A stretch of 23,613 nucleotides of DNA from Brevibacillus sp. (GTDB taxonomy: Bacteria > Bacillota > Bacilli > Brevibacillales > Brevibacillaceae), in assembly GCA_029240815.1 (NCBI GenBank), contig JARDZO010000052.1:1-23613 (forward strand). The letters run 5' to 3'. This document shows positions 8,334 to 15,402 of this stretch, piece after piece. Position numbers and translations under genes: made by a program. Numbering within the stretch: the first letter of the stretch is position 1; each line of letters starts with the position of its first letter. The notes under the pieces are model-generated. The model had not been told where the DNA came from. It did not search any database and worked only from the letters and a program-made list of their open reading frames with translations.

Positions 8334-9470
8334 ATGAAACTGTTGTCCATCGAACCTACGCCGAGTCCAAACGTGATGAAGCTCAACGTCGACGAGCGTT
8401 TACCGGATGGTGTCCAACATGTCTATACAAAAGAGAATGTCGCCAAATCCCCTGAGATCATGGGGAAACTGTTGGCGATTGAAGGCGTCACCTCGATCTT
8501 TCATACCGCCGATTTCTTGGCGCTGGAGCGCAAATCAAATGCAGACTGGCAACGCATCTTGACTCAGTCCCGTGAGATTCTCCAGGCAGGTGAGGGAATG
8601 GCTGTGCCAATCCTTGCCGCGACAGATGGAGCAGCTTTTGGAGAGGCGCAAGTATTCATTCAAATGTTTCGGGAAGTGCCCATGCAGGTGAAAGTCACGA
8701 TGGGGACGGAGCAAATCCGGGCAGCCTTGCCAGAGAGATTCGGTCAGGCAGCGATGCGAGCAGGCTCAGCATCACCCAACCTGATCATGGAGCGCAAGTG
8801 GGTGGAGCATGGGGTCCGTTATGGTGACCTGAGAGAGATCGGAGAAGAAGTCGCACAGGAAATCGCGGCTTCCTATCCAGAGGAGCGCGTGGAAGAACTG
8901 GTGGAGCGTGCCTTGCAGCTCGGCGAAGGTGAAGCGCCTGCCGCGGTTGTCCGCGAAAAGAAAATCGTCACGCTGGGCATGCTGGATGATCCCGATTGGC
9001 AAAATCGGTACGCTGCATTGGATCGCATGGAGCCTGCAGAGGAAGATCTGCCGGTGTTGGAAAAAGCGCTAGGTGATACAAAACCGTCGATCCGTAGGCT
9101 GGCGGTCGTCTATTTGGGAATGGTTGGAGGAGACCCCGTATTCCCGCTGCTTTTCCAAGCATTAAAGGACGACTCTGTTTCCGTCAGACGTACGGCAGGA
9201 GACACTTTGTCCGATCTGGGCGATCCTCGGGCGACTGCACCTATGTGTGAAGCCTTGCAGGATCGTAACAAGCTGGTGCGTTGGCGTGCGGCGCGCTTCC
9301 TGTTTGAAGTCGGGGATGAGACCGCGCTTCCTGCTCTGCGTGCAGCCCAGCATGATCCGGAATTCGAAGTAAGTCTGCAGGTGCAGATGGCTGTGGAGCG
9401 AATCGAGAGCGGAGAAGCTGCCAGTGGGACAGTCTGGCAGCAAATGACGCGAAGAAACGAACAGAACTAG
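8334..9470 (+). CDS. cvfC: Conserved virulence factor C family protein (Nfu_N + HEAT repeats)
   Basis: A 378-aa cytosolic protein. Residues 1-85 are an Nfu/NifU N-terminal domain (MKLLSIEPTPSPNVMKLNVD, then ITS-type IEGVTSIFHTADFLALERK). The CxxC Fe-S scaffold domain that follows in true Nfu proteins is missing. A middle segment (about 95-200) is uncharacterised, and HEAT-type helical repeats fill 215-370 (for example LEKALGDTKPSIRRLAVVYL and FQALKDDSVSVRRTAGDTLS). This architecture and length match the CvfC/YpgR family; S. aureus CvfC was named for a virulence defect, but the biochemical role is not known. The start is ATG 8334 behind AAAGGAG. It is a separate unit ending in a good terminator. 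Confidence 0.88.
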   Translation: MKLLSIEPTPSPNVMKLNVDERLPDGVQHVYTKENVAKSPEIMGKLLAIEGVTSIFHTADFLALERKSNADWQRILTQSREILQAGEGMAVPILAATDGAAFGEAQVFIQMFREVPMQVKVTMGTEQIRAALPERFGQAAMRAGSASPNLIMERKWVEHGVRYGDLREIGEEVAQEIAASYPEERVEELVERALQLGEGEAPAAVVREKKIVTLGMLDDPDWQNRYAALDRMEPAEEDLPVLEKALGDTKPSIRRLAVVYLGMVGGDPVFPLLFQALKDDSVSVRRTAGDTLSDLGDPRATAPMCEALQDRNKLVRWRAARFLFEVGDETALPALRAAQHDPEFEVSLQVQMAVERIESGEAASGTVWQQMTRRNEQN

Positions 9471-9483
9471 AGGGACAGCATTT

Positions 9484-9512
9484 GCAGGGGTGATGATAGC
9501 CCCTGCTTTTTT
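9484..9512 (+). terminator. Terminator of cvfC
   Basis: The stem GCAGGGG/CCCCTGC (9484-9490, 9500-9506) with a 9-nt loop is followed by TTTTTT. It starts 14 nt after the cvfC stop. It is not oriented to serve the pseudogene that ends at 9519 on the other strand. Confidence 0.9.
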
Positions 9513-9518
9513 ATGTCC

Positions 9519-9817
9519 TCACGTCCCTTGTAAAATGCCCCCGTAATGAGCGGCAGGGGCTCTCGTCAAGGCAGCCCAGGCTTGGTTCCCATAATCAAAA
9601 TGCCACCATTCATCCGAGTAGTTGGTAAAGCCCGCATGGGGCGAACGAGACAATCTGGCCTAGAACCAGGTAAGCCATCATGATAGTAGGCTGGATATAC
9701 CTCAATCGCAAGGGCATACTGCTTGAGAGGGATGAGTGGCTCGTTGATTTCCAAAATAGCTGGTAACGTCTCTGGCAGAGTGGGTTGGTCGGGAATAGGG
9801 GATGCGATAATCATCAT
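9519..9817 (-). pseudogene. Remnant of a D-Ala-D-Ala dipeptidase (M15D, VanX-like) gene, internally deleted
   Basis: Two pieces of one M15D peptidase gene lie next to each other in different frames. The N-terminal piece (ATG 9817 behind AGAAGGGTG) reads MMIIASPIPDQPTL then INEPLIPLKQY and PAYYHDGLPGSRPDCLVR, like the start of Gram-positive D-alanyl-D-alanine dipeptidases. From about 9650 another frame reads SPHAGFTNYSDEWWHFDYG, the family's C-terminal zinc-site motif EWWH, and ends at TGA 9521-9519. The roughly 100 or more residues between them, including the zinc-binding SxHxxGxAxD motif, are gone. The product cannot be active. The unshifted frame gives a 93-aa protein ending at 9566. A TATAAT at 9852-9847 on the minus strand could be a surviving -10 element. 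The family call rests on recognised motifs; the size of the deletion is inferred from the usual length of about 180-200 aa. Confidence 0.82.
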
Positions 9818-9917
9818 CGAAAACACCCTTCTACTGTTATGGCTCAATTATAGCATGCAATGCATAAGGAAATTATTGGTATCGGCCAGTATAAAAATAG
9901 ACACAGTTCAATAATGG

Positions 9918-9947
9918 TTGACTTCCATGTGATACATCCCTTATTCT
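9918..9947 (+). promoter_or_regulatory. Possible sigma-A promoter of the FAD oxidoreductase gene
   Basis: TTGACT (9918-9923) and TATTCT (9942-9947) are separated by 18 nt, giving 5/6 and 4/6 matches to consensus. Transcription would start near 9954, about 50 nt before the ATG. The wider gap 9848-10003 also holds the 11-nt palindrome ATGCAATGCAT (9855-9865), close to the -10 of the opposing pseudogene. Confidence 0.45.
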
Positions 9948-10003
9948 AGGAGAGGGTTTGAACCAAGTCATCAACATTGAGAGTAGCGTAGGGGAGATTG
10001 TGT

Positions 10004-11296
10004 ATGACAACCAATCACTATGACGTTGTTATTGTAGGCGGAGGACTTGCTGGTCTCTCCAGTGCCGCCTATCTTTCGTCGAAAGGCAAAAAAGTAGCAG
10101 TCTTGGAGCGCGGACAATTAGGTGGTCGCGCCGTAACGTTGAAGATCAAAGGATTCAACTTCAACTTTGGTGCCCATGCAATCTATGCCCGGGACAGCTC
10201 CGTTTTGAGAACGTTTGAAAAAGAATTGGATCTTCACATTGATTGGCAAGACTTTAATCCGACAAAAGCCAAGTACGATATCGGTAACGATCTGACAGCG
10301 GTTCCAGCCAACGTACAAGGGCTGTTTCAGACCAAGCTATTAAAAGGCTTGGACAAAGTATTGTTTACGTTTGAAATCTTGAAAACGATGCTGAGAATGG
10401 AAACCGGGCATCCGCATATGTCCATTCAAAAATGGATGGAAAAGAAAAATGTGAACGAGGAAGTCCAAGAAATGATGCTGACACTGGCATCTTCCAACTT
10501 CTTCACACGTGAACCGGAAAAAATTCCTTCTGACGTATTCTTTTCCTACTACAGCCGTTTGTTTAAAACGAACAAGCCGGTAGCGTATATCGGTGGTGGC
10601 TGGCAAGCTCTGATCAACGAATTTGTCCGCGTCATCGAGGCGAACAATGGCGTTATCCTGACAAAAACAAAAGTAGAGAAGTTCCATGTAGAAGAGGATC
10701 ACGTTGTGGGAGTGGTAACACCGGAGGGCGAGTTTACGGCAGACGAATTCATCAGCTGTATTCCGCCGAAAGAAATGGTCAAGGTGTTTACAGAAACGCG
10801 TCTGGAGCATGCGATTGCCCAACACGCCGAGTATGAGCCTACTGTCGTTGTTGTGTATGATATCGGTTTGAAAGAACGGATCGATGTCCCATACTCGTAT
10901 ATTTACGACAAGCAAAACAACATTTTCATCACGGACATCTCCTATTATGACCACACTTGTGTTCCGGAAGGCGGACAGCTGCTGCAGGCAACTGCGTACA
11001 TGCGTCAGTCGGAAGTAGGGAACAAAGAGATGGCAGAACAACGCAAGCTGGAAATTGAAGCTGTGTACGACAAACACTTTGCCGGCTGGCGCGAGCAGTT
11101 GGTTGTTCCACGCGTCTCCACTCGTGCAATTGTACAGGAGATCAAGTGGACCATGAACCAAAAGCCAATGCCTACATTCATGCCAGATTACCGCAATCTG
11201 TTCTTTGCGGGTGACTGGTGTGAGGGTCAGGGACAATTGTCAGAGCTCTCTTTCTCAAGTGCTTTGAATGTTTCCAAGTTGATTTTGGAAAAATGA
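10004..11296 (+). CDS. FAD-dependent oxidoreductase, phytoene desaturase/amine oxidase superfamily
   Basis: A 430-aa flavoprotein. The N-terminal Rossmann motif VVIVGGGLAGLSSA (8-21) is followed by the second dinucleotide-binding segment (VAVLERGQLGGRA, 32-44) and FNFGAHAIY, the pattern seen in CrtI/CrtN-type desaturases. The C-terminal FAD motif is NLFFAGDWCEGQGQ. The substrate is not evident: no carotenoid synthase (crtB/crtM) or other pathway gene is adjacent, so a carotenoid role is not supported by context. The start is ATG 10004 behind GGGGAG (9991-9996, 7-nt spacer); an in-frame TTG two codons earlier is less well placed. It is a single-gene unit with its own terminator. Confidence 0.88.
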   Translation: MTTNHYDVVIVGGGLAGLSSAAYLSSKGKKVAVLERGQLGGRAVTLKIKGFNFNFGAHAIYARDSSVLRTFEKELDLHIDWQDFNPTKAKYDIGNDLTAVPANVQGLFQTKLLKGLDKVLFTFEILKTMLRMETGHPHMSIQKWMEKKNVNEEVQEMMLTLASSNFFTREPEKIPSDVFFSYYSRLFKTNKPVAYIGGGWQALINEFVRVIEANNGVILTKTKVEKFHVEEDHVVGVVTPEGEFTADEFISCIPPKEMVKVFTETRLEHAIAQHAEYEPTVVVVYDIGLKERIDVPYSYIYDKQNNIFITDISYYDHTCVPEGGQLLQATAYMRQSEVGNKEMAEQRKLEIEAVYDKHFAGWREQLVVPRVSTRAIVQEIKWTMNQKPMPTFMPDYRNLFFAGDWCEGQGQLSELSFSSALNVSKLILEK

Positions 11297-11308
11297 TTCA
11301 AAAAGTGA

Positions 11309-11355
11309 AGCGGGTGTTTCTCTCATTCGGTATCAGAGAGGAGCACCCGCTTTTT
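11309..11355 (+). terminator. Terminator of the FAD oxidoreductase gene
   Basis: AGCGGGTG (11309-11316) pairs with CACCCGCT (11344-11351). An inner CTCTC/GAGAG pairing extends the hairpin, which is followed by TTTTT. Confidence 0.85.
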
Positions 11356-11374
11356 CGCCCATCGAAAACTAATG

Positions 11375-11407
11375 AAAAACAAGACCCGCCAAGATAGATG
11401 GCGGGTC
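11375..11407 (-). terminator. Terminator of the beta-lactamase-like gene
   Basis: A perfect 9-bp stem GACCCGCCA/TGGCGGGTC (11383-11391, 11399-11407) is followed on the minus strand by TTGTTTTTC. It lies 10 nt past the stop codon. The convergent genes thus each have a separate terminator, back to back. Confidence 0.88.
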
Positions 11408-11416
11408 AAGGAAGGA

Positions 11417-12226
11417 CTATGCCTGCTGGTATAAATCGTAAACGAGGCGTCCGATTTCTGCCATGACATCGGCAGCAGGCTTCTGTTCAAGCCCTTTATT
11501 GAGCAGGCAGATCGTGACGGCATGGGAGCCGATGAAAAGAATGCCGGTATCATGGGTAACCTTCGTCACAGAACCAGTTTTGTTGGCAAATTCCCACTTC
11601 GGCACCATACCGATGAAATCGCCGTCTGGGTCTGGGAAAAGCTGAGGAATGCGGTCTCTGTGCTGCTGTTGCTTTAAGATCGCCATCATTTTCAGACAGC
11701 TGTCAAACGAGAGGACCTTCCCAGTAGCCAAATAACGGAAATGCGCGCCCATATCAGCGGCAGTGATCTCATTGTAGCCTTCCAGCTCAGCTGGCACGAC
11801 CATCAGCTTGTTGTAGAACTGGCTGTTGACCATTTCCGTTTTCTTCATGGCGTTGCGGATGCTCTCTGTACCGACCAGATCGATCATGATGTTGGTAGCT
11901 GTGTTGTCGCTTTGGATGATCATGAGCGTAACCAAATCCTGAACGGTCAATTCTGTGCCTGGAGTCATGTGCTGCAGCACGCCGGCACCGCCGACCAAGT
12001 CTTCGCGACGCAGCTTGATGGTCGTCTCCAGCGCGATCTTGCCCGCGTAAGCTTCTGCGAAAACGGCAGTCATGATCGGTACTTTGATAATGCTCGCTGC
12101 ATAAAAGCGTTGATGCTCTTGAAGCGCCAGTTTTTCACCTGTGTGCAAATCTTCCAGATAGATTCCCCATTCGCCGCCAGCATTTTCGATGAGCTGCGAG
12201 ATTTGGGTGGATAGACTAGAGAGCAT
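11417..12226 (-). CDS. Beta-lactamase-fold serine hydrolase (class A-like, no signal peptide)
   Basis: A 269-aa protein with all three penicilloyl-serine motifs: SIIK (Ser45, Lys48), SDN (106-108) and KTG (216-218). The class A fold is also clear from TVQDLVTLMIIQSDNTATN. Unlike secreted beta-lactamases it has no signal peptide or lipobox, so it looks cytosolic. The omega-loop region (VVPAELEGYNEITAADMG, about 143-160) does not give a clean ExxLN, so whether the deacylating Glu is present is unclear. It could be a housekeeping peptidase or esterase rather than a resistance enzyme. The start is ATG 12226, 9 nt behind AAGGAG; the in-frame ATG at 12235 touches the binding site and is rejected. 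It is divergent from the OppA gene with overlapping promoters, which suggests shared control. Confidence 0.85.
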   Translation of the reverse strand: MLSSLSTQISQLIENAGGEWGIYLEDLHTGEKLALQEHQRFYAASIIKVPIMTAVFAEAYAGKIALETTIKLRREDLVGGAGVLQHMTPGTELTVQDLVTLMIIQSDNTATNIMIDLVGTESIRNAMKKTEMVNSQFYNKLMVVPAELEGYNEITAADMGAHFRYLATGKVLSFDSCLKMMAILKQQQHRDRIPQLFPDPDGDFIGMVPKWEFANKTGSVTKVTHDTGILFIGSHAVTICLLNKGLEQKPAADVMAEIGRLVYDLYQQA

Positions 12227-12248
12227 TTGCTCCATCTCCTTTTTCGTG

Positions 12249-12277
12249 TAGACAAAATTTTCTCAAGATAATATTAT
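12249..12277 (+). promoter_or_regulatory. Sigma-A promoter of the oligopeptide-binding protein gene
   Basis: TAGACA (12249-12254), 17 nt, TATTAT (12272-12277). Start of transcription near 12284 would give a leader of about 49 nt. The leader holds a 10-bp palindrome GGAATATTCC (12304-12313), a possible operator. The -10 shares bases with the -10 of the opposing promoter. Confidence 0.65.
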
Positions 12278-12300
12278 TTAGTCATGCTCCTAACAATCAA
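12271..12300 (-). promoter_or_regulatory. Sigma-A promoter of the beta-lactamase-like gene
   Basis: On the minus strand, TTGATT (12300-12295), 18 nt, TAATAT (12276-12271). The -10 hexamers of the two divergent promoters occupy nearly the same bases, so the genes probably compete for polymerase or share a regulator. Confidence 0.5.
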
Positions 12301-12332
12301 GAAGGAATATTCCAGAGACGGGGGTTTTTTTC

Positions 12333-13958
12333 ATGAAAAGATTTAAACGACTATCATTTTGTGCGGTGTTACTGACGAGTTTGGCTTTTGCCGGCTGTGG
12401 CACACCACAAGGGAGCACGCCGGGGGAGACGCCTTCAGCAGCGTCCGGACAAGCCACCCCGCAAACGATGCAGGTCAACCTGAACACAGGTGAGCCCAAC
12501 ACGATCGACCCTGGACTGGCAGAAGATATCCCTTCGATGTCTGTTGCCCGTGCAGCATTTGATGGCCTATTGCGCCTGAATGAAAAGGGCGAGCTGAAAG
12601 AGGCGGTCGCAGAGAAGTACGAAGTAACACCAGATGGACTCACGTATACCTTCCATCTGCGTGATGCGAAGTGGTCGAATGGAGATACGGTCACTGCGCA
12701 TGACTTTGAATACGCTTGGAAGCGAGTGCTGAACCCGGAAACAGCATCTGCTTACGCGTACCAAATGTACTACCTGAAAAATGGGGAAGCGTACAACTCG
12801 AAGAAAGCAAAAGCAGAAGATGTCGGGGTCAAGGCTAGTGACGACAAAACACTGGTCGTTACACTGGAAAATCCATCACCGTTTTTCCCAGAGTTGGTTG
12901 CATCCGTCACTTACTTCCCTGTGAATCAAAAAGCGGTGGAAGCGAGCAAGGATTGGGCTTCCAAACCTGAAACCTATGTTGGGAACGGCCCGTTCGTTCT
13001 GAAAACATGGGAACACAAATCTAAGATCGAGTTTGCAAAAAACGACACGTATTGGGACAAAGATTCCGTTAAGCTGTCCAAACTTACCATCAATATGATT
13101 GAAGATGCCAACACTGAATTGGCGATGTTCGATAATGGTGATTTGGACTGGGCGGGCTCCCCATTGGGTGATCTGCCGCTCGACGCACTCGATGCCTTGA
13201 AAGAATCGGGAAAAATGCAATCGCAGGCGACAGCAGGAACCTACTGGTACATTTTTAACACGACACAAAAACCTTTCGATAACAAGAAGATTCGCCAGGC
13301 TTTTGCCACTGCGGTAAATCGCAAGGAAATCACCGAAAGTGTCGTTCCGTTCAAGAGTACGGCTGCGCTGGGAATTTTGCCGCCTACCATGACGCTTAAA
13401 CCAGATGGCTACATCAAGGACGGCGATGTGGAAACGGCGAAGAAATTGCTCGCAGAAGGGATGAAGGAAGAAGGCTTGACCAAGCTGCCTGAGCTCACCA
13501 TTGCTTACAATACGACAGAAGCGAACCAACGTATCGCGACAGTCATCCAAGATCAATGGAGAAAAGCTTTCGGCATCGAAGTCAAACTCGTGAATAAAGA
13601 AAATAAAGTACACCGTGAACAAATGAAAGAAGGTAACTTCATGATTGGTCGCGGTAGCTGGATCGGTGATTTCAATGATCCGATCAACTTCCTGGAAGTG
13701 TTCAAAGGCGGTCTGAACACCTCCAAATGGGAAAACAAAGAGTTCCTCGACCTCTTGGCGCAATCTGCTAAAGAAGGCGACGCAGCAAAACGCAAAGAAA
13801 TTCTTACAAAAGCGGATGCCATCGTTATGGATGAGATGCCTGCTTTGCCGATCTACTACTACACCTATGCATGGGTGAAGCAAGACAGCGTAAAAGATGT
13901 GGTAGTCGACGCGCTCGGATTCATCGACTTCAAATACGCATCCAATGAAAAGAAATAA
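12333..13958 (+). CDS. Oligopeptide ABC transporter substrate-binding lipoprotein (OppA family)
   Basis: A 541-aa SBP_bac_5 family protein, the usual OppA length. The signal peptide MKRFKRLSFCAVLLTSLAFA ends in a lipobox-like FAGC (lipidated Cys22; Phe at -3 is less common), followed by a Ser/Thr/Pro/Gly-rich tether. The core has family hallmarks: LNTGEPNTIDPGLAEDI, AFDGLLRLNEKGEL, VTPDGLTYTFHLRDAKWSNGD, and HDFEYAWKRVLNP. It would capture oligopeptides, possibly murein peptides as in the related MppA, and pass them to a permease. No permease or ATPase gene is in the window, so it is an orphan binding protein relying on a transporter encoded elsewhere. The ribosome binding site is weak (GGGGG at 12320-12324). 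The C26 hydrolase gene follows in the same unit. Confidence 0.93.
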   Translation: MKRFKRLSFCAVLLTSLAFAGCGTPQGSTPGETPSAASGQATPQTMQVNLNTGEPNTIDPGLAEDIPSMSVARAAFDGLLRLNEKGELKEAVAEKYEVTPDGLTYTFHLRDAKWSNGDTVTAHDFEYAWKRVLNPETASAYAYQMYYLKNGEAYNSKKAKAEDVGVKASDDKTLVVTLENPSPFFPELVASVTYFPVNQKAVEASKDWASKPETYVGNGPFVLKTWEHKSKIEFAKNDTYWDKDSVKLSKLTINMIEDANTELAMFDNGDLDWAGSPLGDLPLDALDALKESGKMQSQATAGTYWYIFNTTQKPFDNKKIRQAFATAVNRKEITESVVPFKSTAALGILPPTMTLKPDGYIKDGDVETAKKLLAEGMKEEGLTKLPELTIAYNTTEANQRIATVIQDQWRKAFGIEVKLVNKENKVHREQMKEGNFMIGRGSWIGDFNDPINFLEVFKGGLNTSKWENKEFLDLLAQSAKEGDAAKRKEILTKADAIVMDEMPALPIYYYTYAWVKQDSVKDVVVDALGFIDFKYASNEKK

Positions 13959-13976
13959 AGACAGGGAGTGACGTGT

Positions 13977-14711
13977 GTGCGTCCGATAATTGGTGTGGCG
14001 TGTACGAAGATGTATTTCCCGAATAACAATCTCGACCAGTTCTTTTACGTCGGCTCTGGATATGTAGAAGGGATCGCTCGCTGCGGCGGCATCCCACTCA
14101 TCCTCCCGTTGCTGACGAACCCGGATGCACCATTTCGAGCCATGATCGAGTCACTCGATGGTTTGATCTTGACGGGTGGCGACGACCCTGCCCCGCATTT
14201 ATACGGGGAGGAGCCTTTGCAAGGACTTGGGAATATTGAGTATGAAAGGGATGTGGCAGAGCTCGAGGTCATCAAGCTGGCTCTCGAGTTGAAAAAGCCG
14301 ATTCTCGGCATTTGCCGGGGGATGCAAATTCTGAATGTAGCATGCGGAGGTACGCTGATTCAGGATATTCCGAGTCAAGTACCGGGAGCATTCCAACACG
14401 CACAAAAAGGTTCACGCCAATACGGCGCACATAAAGTCACACTCCAGCCAGGATTTGTCGCAGATGCGATCGGCAAGACGGAAATTCTGGTAAACACTTC
14501 GCATCATCAGGCGGTAAAAGACGTCGCTCCTGGCTTTACTATGACAGGCTGCGCGGCTGACGGTGTCATCGAGGCGATCGAGAGCACAGACGGGTTGCAT
14601 GTTGGCTTGCAATGGCATCCAGAGCGCATGTGGGGCCATGACAGCGATATGCTGAAAGTAGCAGAGGCGTTTGTCGCGAAAGTGAAACAGACGAAGCTGC
14701 AAGCAAAATAG
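13977..14711 (+). CDS. Gamma-glutamyl hydrolase, class I glutamine amidotransferase-like (peptidase C26, PuuD-type)
   Basis: A 244-aa cytosolic enzyme of the C26 family, which cleaves gamma-glutamyl amide bonds such as gamma-glutamyl-GABA. The nucleophile elbow is GICRGMQILN (Cys113), and the triad is completed by QWHPE (His214, Glu216). LILTGGDDPAPHLYGEE (63-79) is typical of the PuuD branch. The start is GTG 13977 behind AGGGAG (13963-13968, 8-nt spacer); an in-frame GTG at 13968 sits in the binding site. It begins 18 nt after the OppA stop and shares its terminator, so the pair probably takes up and trims peptides with gamma-glutamyl links. Its substrate may be gamma-glutamyl peptides from the wall or medium rather than polyamine intermediates, since no other puu gene is present. 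That part is inference. Confidence 0.9.
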   Translation: MRPIIGVACTKMYFPNNNLDQFFYVGSGYVEGIARCGGIPLILPLLTNPDAPFRAMIESLDGLILTGGDDPAPHLYGEEPLQGLGNIEYERDVAELEVIKLALELKKPILGICRGMQILNVACGGTLIQDIPSQVPGAFQHAQKGSRQYGAHKVTLQPGFVADAIGKTEILVNTSHHQAVKDVAPGFTMTGCAADGVIEAIESTDGLHVGLQWHPERMWGHDSDMLKVAEAFVAKVKQTKLQAK

Positions 14712-14720
14712 AGAGAAACG

Positions 14721-14755
14721 AAACCGCTCTGTATATCCAGGAGCGGTTTTTCTTT
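14721..14755 (+). terminator. Terminator of the OppA/C26 operon
   Basis: A perfect 9-bp stem AAACCGCTC/GAGCGGTTT (14721-14729, 14741-14749) with an 11-nt loop is followed by a T-rich tail. It starts 9 nt after the stop codon. Confidence 0.88.
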
Positions 14756-14818
14756 GCCCGAAGGACCTGTATACTAAATGGTAATAAGGATCGTCATGAC
14801 TGCGAAGAGGTGGTAAAA

Positions 14819-15265
14819 ATGCTGCAGACAGGTACGAAAGCCCCGCTATTTCAAGCGGACAGCACATTGGGTCCGATCGATCTGCGTGAATATGTGGGAA
14901 ACAAGAATATCGTCTTGATCTTTTATCCCGGAGACGATACCCCGGTATGCACCAAACAATTGTGCGCCGTGCAAGACAAATACGCTGATTTTGAGAGCGC
15001 AGACACCGTAGTATTTGGCGTTAATCCTGCAGAGCTAGAAAAGAAGCGATCGTTTGCAGGCAAGTTTGGATATCGTTTCCCGTTACTTGTGGATGCAGAT
15101 CAGACGATTCGTCAGGCGTATGACGTCGGCAAAATCCTGGGGCTGTTTTTTCAGCAAAGAATCGTCTATATCATTGGAAAAAATGGGACAATCCTTTACG
15201 CCAAAAAAGGGAATCCGCCTGTAGTCGAGCTGTTGCAGGTTTTGTCCAAGGAAAGCACCTTTTGA
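14819..15265 (+). CDS. Peroxiredoxin, BCP/PrxQ type
   Basis: A 148-aa thiol peroxidase that reduces hydrogen peroxide and organic hydroperoxides in the cytosol. The active site YPGDDTPVCTKQLC carries the PxxxTxxC signature, with peroxidatic Cys44 and a second Cys49 five residues on, the arrangement of an intramolecular two-Cys BCP. The rest (FGVNPAELEKKRSFAGKFG, FPLLVDADQTIRQAY) fits AhpC/TSA proteins. The start is ATG 14819 behind GAGGTG (7-nt spacer); the GTG at 14810 is part of that binding site. It forms a single-gene unit between the C26 terminator and the promoter of the next gene. Confidence 0.92.
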   Translation: MLQTGTKAPLFQADSTLGPIDLREYVGNKNIVLIFYPGDDTPVCTKQLCAVQDKYADFESADTVVFGVNPAELEKKRSFAGKFGYRFPLLVDADQTIRQAYDVGKILGLFFQQRIVYIIGKNGTILYAKKGNPPVVELLQVLSKESTF

Positions 15266-15280
15266 GGTAATGAATAATTA

Positions 15281-15309
15281 TTGACAAAATTTTTATTTTG
15301 TGATATAGT
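15281..15309 (+). promoter_or_regulatory. Strong sigma-A promoter of the cysteine-cluster gene
   Basis: A perfect TTGACA (15281-15286), a 17-nt AT-only-like spacer and TATAGT (15304-15309, 5/6). This is the best promoter match in the window. Transcription from about 15316 leaves a leader of roughly 87 nt containing a hairpin. It begins only 16 nt after the peroxiredoxin stop, where no terminator is seen. Confidence 0.8.
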
Positions 15310-15349
15310 GGAATATTTAATTATTTACAAATACAAATAGCCCTTACAT

Positions 15350-15383
15350 AATGTTCTTTAAGAAAGCATCTTCAAAGAACATT
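15350..15383 (+). promoter_or_regulatory. Perfect 10-bp hairpin in the leader of the cysteine-cluster gene
   Basis: AATGTTCTTT (15350-15359) and AAAGAACATT (15374-15383) are perfect inverted repeats around a 14-nt loop that can pair further (CTTTAAGAAAG). The stem ends 2 nt before the GAGGGG ribosome binding site and no T-run follows. It may be an operator or an mRNA structure affecting translation rather than a terminator. Its function is unknown. Confidence 0.5.
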
Positions 15384-15402
15384 TCGAGGGGTTGTACAGC
15401 AG

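Noticed and set aside
9566..9847. 93-aa intact-looking minus-strand gene
   Set aside because: Its C-terminal third is out of frame with the conserved dipeptidase end, so it is described as a pseudogene instead.
10340..11236. 298-aa minus-strand open frame
   Set aside because: It is antisense to the FAD oxidoreductase gene and contains no family motif.
11309..11407. Two adjacent hairpins read as a CRISPR-like or mobile repeat
   Set aside because: They have different stem sequences and each carries its own T-run, so they are two convergent terminators.
11417..12226. Antibiotic-resistance beta-lactamase
   Set aside because: There is no signal peptide and the omega loop is unclear; the motifs support only the fold.
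12876..13883. 335-aa minus-strand open frame
   Set aside because: It is antisense to the OppA gene and has no recognisable domain.
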